Below, piece after piece: positions 1-5,555 of a stretch of 7,238 bases of DNA. Below the pieces are notes generated by a model. That model was not told where the DNA came from and ran no database searches. It saw only the letters and a list, made by a program, of their open reading frames with translations. The position numbers and the translations under genes are program-made. The DNA is taken from the NCBI GenBank assembly GCA_947623615.1, contig CANQHH010000064.1, positions 1 through 7,238 on the forward strand. The letters run 5' to 3'. This DNA is from an uncultured Clostridia bacterium (GTDB lineage Bacteria > Bacillota > Clostridia > TANB77 > CAG-508). How positions within the stretch are numbered: position 1 is the first letter of the stretch; every line of letters begins with the position of its first letter.

Positions 1-156
1 GTCTGTATATGCAATTTCTTTTGGATTTTCCTCATCTTTTTTTGATGTAAGCATGTATACAGCAAATATCGCTATTACTAAAAGTAACACAATCAATGAC
101 ATTAATATTAATTGTTTATTTTTATCGCTTTGTTTGTTTTTATTTTGTTGTGACAT
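1..156 (-). CDS. ftsH: Probable FtsH N-terminus (membrane AAA+ zinc protease), 3'-truncated by window edge
   Basis: Only the first 52 residues are visible and the frame runs open off the left edge. The protein starts with a short polar, Lys/Gln/Asn-rich cytoplasmic segment (residues 1-15). One strongly hydrophobic helix follows (about 16-36, LILMSLIVLLLVIAIFAVYM), then a charged stretch ending KEIAYTD. A single N-terminal membrane anchor followed by an 'E-I-x-Y-[ST]-[DE]' beta strand is how clostridial FtsH proteins begin. FtsH is a membrane-anchored hexameric ATP-dependent zinc protease that degrades damaged membrane proteins. The diagnostic Walker and HExxH motifs lie outside the window, so the identity is a family-pattern inference; another single-pass membrane protein is possible. 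Two ATGs are adjacent (159 and 156). The one at 156 is preferred because AGGAG (163-167) lies 6 bases before it but only 3 before the other. It starts 18 bases after the stop of the upstream membrane-protein gene, so it is probably the fourth gene of the operon. Confidence 0.5.
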   Translation of the reverse strand, partial: MSQQNKNKQSDKNKQLILMSLIVLLLVIAIFAVYMLTSKKDEENPKEIAYTD

Positions 157-162
157 CATATT

Positions 163-170
163 CTCCTCTC
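163..170 (-). promoter_or_regulatory. Ribosome binding site of the FtsH-like gene
   Basis: The minus strand reads GAGAGGAG just downstream of the preceding gene's stop codon. Its AGGAG core is 6 bases before the ATG at 156 and 3 bases before the ATG at 159. This favours the second ATG as the start. Confidence 0.7.
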
Positions 171-174
171 TTAA

Positions 175-1218
175 TTACACTTTATCTCCTTCAGGCAAAT
201 TACCTAAATTATCGTCATCTTCTTTTCTATTCTTTTTATCATCGTCTTTTTTTGGTTCTTCTTCATTATTTTCATCTTCTTCGTTTTCTTTATCTTCTTG
301 CCTTTTAAGTTCTTCTCTAATCTTTTCTTGTTCTTGTAATATTTGTGTTAATTGTATTTGTCTTTTTATAGCATCTGCTCTAATCATAAGAATTGCTGTT
401 ACTATATAAATAGATGCTATTGTTGTATACATTACTTGGAAGTATTTTATAGTAAATCCTGTAAATGCATTTACTATAAAATAAATTATATTTAATATCA
501 TTGGTAGTGTTAGCGAATATGTTGCTATATTATATACAGCACTATATTTTAATCTCATTTTCGAAATTAAAGCTACGATATGTGCCATAATTGATAATAA
601 CACAATATCCATTATTGTACTTAGCAAATATACTATAAATAAATATATAAGCATTATTGCTAAAAACATTAATATTACTGGTTTCATTGTATCTGTTGTC
701 AATAAATCTAAGACTTCTTGCTTATTTAATACATTAATGTCATATTGCTCTGTTACATCCTTATATGAATACTCAACCGGAACATTTAATAATTCATTTT
801 TAATCATGACTTTATCTTTTAAAATCAATATTCCATTACCTATTGATTTTATTTCATTTATACTGTCTTCTATTTTTTGATTGTCATTTGTTTGAGTATT
901 AATTATAACTCTTATTCCTAACATTTCATTATCAATCTTTGTTATTTCTTCTCCGTTTTTCGGAACCACATTTAATATATTATTCTCGTAAGTTATATTA
1001 TCTACATTTTCTGAAATATAATTTCTTACATCATTTACAGCTATTACGAATTTGTATGTATAAACTCCAGCTATTACTAAACAAAAAACAATCAAAATAA
1101 TAGTTATATATAATAGTGTTTTTAATACATTTTCTGTAGCTAATTCTTGATATTTTTCAAAATCAAATATGCTTATTTTTATTTTCTTAAGAAAAGTTAA
1201 CTTTTCTTTTGATTCCAC
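175..1218 (-). CDS. DUF1189-like multi-pass membrane protein
   Basis: This is a polytopic membrane protein of unknown function resembling the DUF1189 family of Firmicutes. The family assignment is from recognised layout and N-terminal pattern (KKIKISIFDFEKY), not a search. Numbered from a TTG at 1224, hydrophobic segments lie at about 37-60, 182-200, 203-221, 236-254 and 262-282. A hydrophilic region of about 120 residues (61-181) between the first two segments is predicted to be extracytoplasmic. The C-terminus (about 285-349) is a charged, probably coiled-coil segment followed by a very acidic Asp/Glu/Lys tail. The start is chosen as GTG at 1218 (347 residues). GGAGG at 1227-1231 is 8 bases before it but only 2 bases before the in-frame TTG at 1224, too close for normal initiation. 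The gene begins just after the cysS stop codon and ends shortly before the FtsH-like gene, consistent with one transcript. No enzymatic motif is seen. Confidence 0.8.
   Translation of the reverse strand: MESKEKLTFLKKIKISIFDFEKYQELATENVLKTLLYITIILIVFCLVIAGVYTYKFVIAVNDVRNYISENVDNITYENNILNVVPKNGEEITKIDNEMLGIRVIINTQTNDNQKIEDSINEIKSIGNGILILKDKVMIKNELLNVPVEYSYKDVTEQYDINVLNKQEVLDLLTTDTMKPVILMFLAIMLIYLFIVYLLSTIMDIVLLSIMAHIVALISKMRLKYSAVYNIATYSLTLPMILNIIYFIVNAFTGFTIKYFQVMYTTIASIYIVTAILMIRADAIKRQIQLTQILQEQEKIREELKRQEDKENEEDENNEEEPKKDDDKKNRKEDDDNLGNLPEGDKV
1189..1208. repeat. Perfect 20-bp palindrome in the 5' coding region of the DUF1189 gene
   Basis: AAGAAAAGTTAACTTTTCTT is its own reverse complement, with no spacer. 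It lies within the first dozen codons of the membrane-protein gene. It could be an operator-like dyad, but AT-rich coding DNA produces such palindromes at appreciable frequency, and the residues encoded (KEKLTFL) are ordinary. Confidence 0.6.
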
Positions 1219-1226
1219 TTCCAAAT

Positions 1227-1231
1227 CCTCC
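1227..1231 (-). promoter_or_regulatory. Ribosome binding site deciding the start of the DUF1189 gene
   Basis: The minus strand reads GGAGG immediately after the cysS stop codon (TAG at 1234-1236). Distance to TTG at 1224 is 2 bases and to GTG at 1218 is 8 bases. The second distance is normal for initiation, so the GTG is the likelier start. Confidence 0.75.
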
Positions 1232-1233
1232 TA

Positions 1234-2634
1234 CTACATTTTTTCTAGAGTCATGCCTTCTTTTGTATCTTTTACTATATAACCCATATTTTGTATCTCA
1301 TCTCTTAATTTATCAGATAGTTCCCATTTTTTCTCTACTCTAGCTTTTTTTCTTTCTTCCATTAATTTTAAAACTTCTTCAGGAATTTCAATATCAGCTT
1401 GTTCTTCTATATATTTTTTTGAATTTATTAAATCTAAACCTAATACTTTATCAAAGTCTAATAATAAATCTGCTATTTGTTTCGACTTTTCTGCATTCCT
1501 TACCATTTCCCATACAATTCCCATTGCAGATGGAATATTGAGATCATCATTTATTGTTTCCAAAAATCTCATTTTATATCCATCAATAACAGATTTATCT
1601 ATTTTCTCATTTCCTTCTTTATGTTTTAAATAGCCCTCTCTTAATCTATTTAAAGCCTTTTGTGAAGACATTGCTCCTTCAAATGTAAAATTCAAACTTG
1701 TTCTATAATGCGCAGTATAACAAAATAATCTGTATGCTAATGGCTCTATGCCTTTTTCTTTTAACTGTTTTAATGTATATACATTGCCAAGGCTTTTAGA
1801 CATTTTTCCGCCGTCAACTTGCAAAAACTCCACATGCATCCAAAACTTAGCTGGTATTTTTCCACATGCACCTTTGCTTTGAGCAATCTCATTTTCATGA
1901 TGTGTAGGAATATGATCTACGCCTCCTGTATGAATATCAAATGTCTCTCCTAAATATTTTCTTGACATTGCAGAACATTCAAGATGCCAGCCTGGATATG
2001 ATAACCCCCATGGACTTTCCCATTTCATTATATGATTTTCTGGTGCTTTTATCCAAATAGCAAAATCAAATGGATTTCTTTTTTCTGGATCAACCTCTAC
2101 TCTCGCTCCTGCAATTTGATCTTCTATATTTCTGTTTGATAATACCGGATATTTATCTAACTTGGAAATATCAAAATATATTCCTTTACTTGTTTCATAA
2201 GCATATCCATTTTTTATTATTTCTTTTACAAACTCTAACATATCTGATATATGTTCTGTAGCTTTTGCTATAATTCCAGGCTTCTCAATATTAAGTTTTT
2301 CCATGTCTTGCATAAATATATCTGTATAATATTGTGCAATTTCATAAGGCTTTTTATTCTCTTTTCTTGCAGCTTTTTCCATTTTGTCTTCGCCTTCATC
2401 ACTATCTGACTCTAAATGTCCAACATCTGTAATATTCATTACATGTTTTACTTTATAATTATTATATTCTAACATTCTTTTTAAAGTATCCATAAATATA
2501 TAGGCTCTGAAATTACCTATATGAGCATAGCTGTATACTGTAGGTCCACAAGAATACATTCTAACTTCATTCCCATTTAAGGGAATGAAGTTATCTTTTT
2601 TTCTTGTTAATGTATTATATAATTTTATATCCAT
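1234..2634 (-). CDS. cysS: Cysteinyl-tRNA synthetase
   Basis: This cytoplasmic class I aminoacyl-tRNA synthetase joins cysteine to tRNA-Cys using ATP. The 466 residues match the usual bacterial length. The signature motifs are present: the HIGH-type motif HIGN (38-41) and KMSKS (277-281). The four zinc ligands that recognise cysteine are in the expected places: Cys29 in YSCGPTVY, Cys220 in HLECSAM, and His245 and Glu249 in THHENE. The C-terminal part (about 320-466) is the helical anticodon-stem region, ending in the conserved 'SDKLRDEIQNMGY' plus 'DTKEG' segment. ATG at 2634 has GGAGG 5 bases upstream. It starts 18 bases after the PBP stop codon, leaving no space for its own promoter or for a T-box leader, which controls many Firmicute synthetases. 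Expression therefore probably depends on the PBP promoter. No mrnC-like gene follows, unlike the arrangement common in Bacilli. Codons 15-24 form a perfect inverted repeat, described separately. Confidence 0.98.
   Translation of the reverse strand: MDIKLYNTLTRKKDNFIPLNGNEVRMYSCGPTVYSYAHIGNFRAYIFMDTLKRMLEYNNYKVKHVMNITDVGHLESDSDEGEDKMEKAARKENKKPYEIAQYYTDIFMQDMEKLNIEKPGIIAKATEHISDMLEFVKEIIKNGYAYETSKGIYFDISKLDKYPVLSNRNIEDQIAGARVEVDPEKRNPFDFAIWIKAPENHIMKWESPWGLSYPGWHLECSAMSRKYLGETFDIHTGGVDHIPTHHENEIAQSKGACGKIPAKFWMHVEFLQVDGGKMSKSLGNVYTLKQLKEKGIEPLAYRLFCYTAHYRTSLNFTFEGAMSSQKALNRLREGYLKHKEGNEKIDKSVIDGYKMRFLETINDDLNIPSAMGIVWEMVRNAEKSKQIADLLLDFDKVLGLDLINSKKYIEEQADIEIPEEVLKLMEERKKARVEKKWELSDKLRDEIQNMGYIVKDTKEGMTLEKM
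2563..2592. repeat. Perfect 12-bp inverted repeat with 6-base loop inside cysS; terminator-like on the plus strand
   Basis: The arms AACTTCATTCCC and GGGAATGAAGTT pair perfectly around ATTTAA. The repeat spans exactly cysS codons 15-24 (NFIPLNGNEV). It uses CCC for Pro18, the only CCC codon I see in cysS, paired with GGG for Gly21. On the plus strand the stem is followed after three bases by seven Ts (2596-2602), giving the form of an intrinsic terminator for transcription antisense to cysS. On the minus strand no T run follows, so it should not terminate the cysS message. Confidence 0.85.
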
Positions 2635-2639
2635 ATTAA

Positions 2640-2644
2640 CCTCC
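2640..2644 (-). promoter_or_regulatory. Ribosome binding site of cysS
   Basis: GGAGG on the minus strand lies 5 bases before the ATG at 2634, inside the 18-base gap after the PBP gene. It supports this start and translation from a shared message. Confidence 0.8.
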
Positions 2645-2652
2645 GTCTTGCA

Positions 2653-5385
2653 TTATGTAATCTCATTCTTATCTTCTACCTCAGTATTTTCTTTTGGTAC
2701 TTCTTCATTTTTAGTAGGCTCCTCTGGTGGTTCAGTTACTACAGGTATATCATTTATTGTTAAAGTAATTTTTGCTCCTTTTACTACTGATTGACCAGCC
2801 GATAAACTTTGTTTTAATACAACACCGTTTGGCTTTGTAGTATCTTTTCCAAACACTACTTGTATAGAAAATTCTCTTAGTTCATCCTTTGCCTGAGTTT
2901 CTGTTTTTCCTATCACATTTGGTACTACAATATTATTATTTGTTGGTGTATCAATTGTTGGAGTCTCCTCTGGCTTTGGTTCAGTTTCTTCTGGTGTTGG
3001 CTCTGTCTCTTCTGGCTCCTCAGGTTCTTTCTCTTCTTCTTTATGTTTTGTACATGTTTCAGTTATTTCATTGTACTTACCACCTTCACTTGTACTCCAA
3101 TTAGGATTTACCTCTTTCTCAGGTCTTGATACATATGTTTTTGTTGTAGTTTTAGGACAAAATTCTGTTGCCAATTTTTTAGTATCTTTACATATTTTAA
3201 CCTTTTCATGACCATCGCATTGTGATGGAACTGTTCCTGATACAAAAACTTCTTTATATGTTCTTGAACATTGCTTTGTTGCCACTTTTCCAGAATCCAT
3301 ACATATTGTTGCCGAAACTATGTTATTTGGTTTTTCAAATTCTGCCTCTTCTAATCCTGAATGAACTTCTTTCATTATTTCAGACCATAATGTAGCTGCT
3401 GGATTAGACATTCCATAAATATTTACCTGCTCAGGTTCATCATACCCAAACCATGTAGCAGCAGCATAATATGGAGTTATTCCACATAACCATTTATCTT
3501 TATAGTCTGATGTCGTTCCTGTTTTAGCTCCTGTTTCTATTCCTGGTATCTTACAAATTCTTGCAGTTCCGTTACTACCAGTTACTGGTGCATTTAGTAT
3601 ATTTGCAAGAATATACGCATTTCCTTCTGTCATAACTCGCTTCTTGTCTTGTTTTGCTTGTAATATTAACCTACCTGCAGCACTTTCAACCTTTGTATAG
3701 TATGTTGGTGTTATATACTCTCCTCCATTTGCAATCATTGCATACGCTGCAGCCATTTGCAATGTAGATGCTCCATTTGTACTTCCTCCTAATGCTAATG
3801 TTAACATCTCATCTGATGCATCAAATTTATCTAACCCTATTTCATTTAAAAATTTAACCGCTTTATCTGGTCCTAAATTTGATATTATTTTCATATTAAC
3901 TATATTTGATGATACTTCTATAGCTTTTCTTACAGTACATAAACCTTGGTATCCTGTTGAATTTCTAAAAGTATTATTTCCAAAACGTGTTATTGAATCA
4001 TCATATACTGTTGCCGCTGTAATTATATTTTCTTCTAATGCTGGAGCAATATTAGCTAATGGCTTTATCGATGAACCTGTTTGCCTATAACTTTGTGTCG
4101 CTCTATTTAATCCTATTGTTGAACTATCCTCGCCAAGACCTCCAACTGTACCTACAACATATCCTGTTTTTGGCTCTATAATTACCATTGCTGATTGTGA
4201 ATGTTGATCTTCTTTTCTTCCTTTTTCTGTTGTAGCACTTTTTATATATTTTGATTTTACATACTCTTCTTCCATTATTTTTTGGATTTTTTTATTTTGA
4301 GTTGTATATATTTTATATCCACCATTAAAAATCATACTTCTTGCAGTATCAAAATTTACATCCTTCTCATCAGCTAATTCCTTTGCTACCTGGTCTATCG
4401 CTGCAGCTGTATGGAAAGATATATTATTCGAATTTCCTGTAGAGCCTTTTTTAAATTTTAATCCTTTTTCTACCTTTGCTATTGCTTTATCATATTCTTC
4501 ATCTGTAATTTTTGTTAATCCTTCTAATTCTTTAACTTTTGTGTTTCTCATCTCTTTCATTTGATTTAAAACTGTTTTTGTTCTTGTTTTTATTGCTTCT
4601 TCATTATCTAAGCTTTTATTAAATGGGTTGTAACTATTAGGAGAATGGTTTATTCCTGCAATAAATGCCGCCTCCGCTAAATCAAGCTTTTTAGCTGATT
4701 TGTTGAAATAATAATGTGCTGCACTTTCTACACCATATACTGTTCCACCCATAAAAATCTTATTTAAATATAACTCTAATATCTGACTTTTTGAAAGCAT
4801 TTTTTCTATTTGATATGCACGAGACCACTCTCTTATTTTTCTCTCTACACCTGCTATTCCCTCATCTGCATCATCATCCATCATGTTCTTTACCAATTGC
4901 TGAGTTATTGTACTTCCTCCAAAAGATGCCTTTCCACCATGTGTTATGTATGATAAAATCGCTCCACTGGTTCTTTTAATATCAATACCATAATGGCTAT
5001 AAAATCTCTCATCTTCTATTGCTACAAATGCATTTGGTAAATAATCACCCATCTCAGACATTGTTATAATCTTTCTGTTTTCTTCACCTGTAAGCTCTGC
5101 AATTTGCTTTCCGTCTGCATCATAAATTTCTGTGTTATGATATGCTATTGCTAAATCTTCCTGTGTTATTTTCCATTTATCACTAAAGAAAATTCCAGCA
5201 AATATTCCTATACCTATTAAGCATAATAGAGCAAATATAATTATTCCTATTTTTATAGTTTTTCTTAATTTAGGATGCTTTTTTTTGTCTTTTTTACTAG
5301 GCTTTTTTGTATTTCTTTTATTACTTGAAAGTTTTTGGTTTTTCATATTATATCTTTTTGTTTTATCATAATCATTTTTTCCCAT
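2653..5385 (-). CDS. Bifunctional class A penicillin-binding protein (PBP1A type) with PASTA domain
   Basis: This membrane-anchored enzyme polymerises glycan strands from lipid II and cross-links their peptides outside the cell. Of 910 residues, 1-42 are a basic cytoplasmic tail and about 43-67 a membrane anchor. The GT51 glycosyltransferase domain (about 80-270) carries AIEDERFYSHYGID with catalytic Glu124, GGSTITQQLVKN (157-167), RKIREW (182-187) and KSQILELYLNKIFMGG. The transpeptidase domain (about 395-680) carries Ser438-Ser-Ile-Lys441, Ser492-Ser-Asn494 and Lys621-Thr-Gly-Thr-Thr. After it comes a cysteine-bearing segment in which 'IC-x-D-x-x-K-x-A-T-x-x-C' occurs twice (Cys695/706 and Cys732/743), with further Cys723 and Cys778. 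A Pro/Glu/Thr linker (783-815), one PASTA domain (about 816-878) and an acidic tail follow. All catalytic motifs are intact. ATG at 5385 has AAGGAGG 6 bases upstream. It is probably the first gene of the operon, with cysS starting 18 bases after its stop. It could be named pbpA or ponA; I assign no symbol. Confidence 0.96.
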   Translation of the reverse strand: MGKNDYDKTKRYNMKNQKLSSNKRNTKKPSKKDKKKHPKLRKTIKIGIIIFALLCLIGIGIFAGIFFSDKWKITQEDLAIAYHNTEIYDADGKQIAELTGEENRKIITMSEMGDYLPNAFVAIEDERFYSHYGIDIKRTSGAILSYITHGGKASFGGSTITQQLVKNMMDDDADEGIAGVERKIREWSRAYQIEKMLSKSQILELYLNKIFMGGTVYGVESAAHYYFNKSAKKLDLAEAAFIAGINHSPNSYNPFNKSLDNEEAIKTRTKTVLNQMKEMRNTKVKELEGLTKITDEEYDKAIAKVEKGLKFKKGSTGNSNNISFHTAAAIDQVAKELADEKDVNFDTARSMIFNGGYKIYTTQNKKIQKIMEEEYVKSKYIKSATTEKGRKEDQHSQSAMVIIEPKTGYVVGTVGGLGEDSSTIGLNRATQSYRQTGSSIKPLANIAPALEENIITAATVYDDSITRFGNNTFRNSTGYQGLCTVRKAIEVSSNIVNMKIISNLGPDKAVKFLNEIGLDKFDASDEMLTLALGGSTNGASTLQMAAAYAMIANGGEYITPTYYTKVESAAGRLILQAKQDKKRVMTEGNAYILANILNAPVTGSNGTARICKIPGIETGAKTGTTSDYKDKWLCGITPYYAAATWFGYDEPEQVNIYGMSNPAATLWSEIMKEVHSGLEEAEFEKPNNIVSATICMDSGKVATKQCSRTYKEVFVSGTVPSQCDGHEKVKICKDTKKLATEFCPKTTTKTYVSRPEKEVNPNWSTSEGGKYNEITETCTKHKEEEKEPEEPEETEPTPEETEPKPEETPTIDTPTNNNIVVPNVIGKTETQAKDELREFSIQVVFGKDTTKPNGVVLKQSLSAGQSVVKGAKITLTINDIPVVTEPPEEPTKNEEVPKENTEVEDKNEIT

Positions 5386-5391
5386 AAAAAT

Positions 5392-5398
5392 CCTCCTT
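5392..5398 (-). promoter_or_regulatory. Ribosome binding site of the PBP gene
   Basis: AAGGAGG on the minus strand, 6 bases before the ATG at 5385, is a near-ideal Firmicute Shine-Dalgarno sequence. It fixes the start. Confidence 0.85.
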
Positions 5399-5416
5399 AG
5401 CTAAAATCACGTTTTT

Positions 5417-5445
5417 ATTATATAATATATTCAATAAAATTAAAA
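5417..5445 (-). promoter_or_regulatory. Candidate sigma-A-type promoter of the PBP-cysS operon
   Basis: On the minus strand a perfect TATAAT (5422 to 5417) lies in the intergenic region. The hexamer 17 bases upstream is TTTTAA (5445 to 5440), only a weak match to TTGACA, and there is no extended -10 TGn. Transcription would begin near 5410, giving a leader of about 25 bases. In DNA this AT-rich a TATAAT is easily found by chance, so the call rests mainly on position between the upstream terminator and the PBP ribosome binding site. Confidence 0.4.
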
Positions 5446-5500
5446 GCTTTTTTATTAATTTTTAAGATTTTAATCAAATGTTAACCATAAAATATGAAGA

Positions 5501-5541
5501 AAAGAAACACTAGTTACCAGTATTGGCACTAGTGCTTCTTT
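5501..5541 (-). terminator. Intrinsic terminator after the leucine-rich-repeat gene, possibly bidirectional
   Basis: Positions 5501-5514 and 5528-5541 form a 14-bp stem (minus-strand arms AAGAAGCACTAGT and ACTAGTGTTTCTT plus one outer A-T pair) with a single G-U wobble. The 13-base loop can add a short GCCA/TGGT helix. It starts 14 bases after the stop codon at 5556-5558. On the minus strand the stem runs into T-rich sequence (TTTCTTTTCTTC); on the plus strand the stem is also followed by T-rich DNA (TTTATTTTTG). This separates the secreted-protein gene from the PBP operon. Confidence 0.75.
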
Positions 5542-5555
5542 ATTTTTGTATTTTC

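Noticed and set aside
53..409. 118-codon plus-strand open frame rich in Ser, Phe and Leu
   Set aside because: It is the reverse of the acidic/Lys-rich tail of the DUF1189 protein and the FtsH-like N-terminus. It is low complexity and crosses two real genes.
2635..2652. Possible T-box leader or other riboswitch before cysS
   Set aside because: The gap to the upstream gene is only 18 bases, mostly occupied by the ribosome binding site, so no structured leader can fit.
2585..3104. Short plus-strand open frames opposite the PBP tail and the cysS start
   Set aside because: They are complements of the Pro/Glu/Thr-rich linker, PASTA and cysS coding sequence, with no independent support.
3577..3589. 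Inverted repeat ACCAGT-T-ACTGGT inside the PBP gene
   Set aside because: The 6-bp arms have a 1-base loop, too small to fold as RNA, and there is no T run or position suggesting function; expected by chance.
5386..5555. Possible small gene or riboswitch in the only sizeable intergenic region
   Set aside because: Apart from the terminator, promoter candidate and ribosome binding site, it is AT-rich sequence without a convincing open frame or conserved structured RNA.
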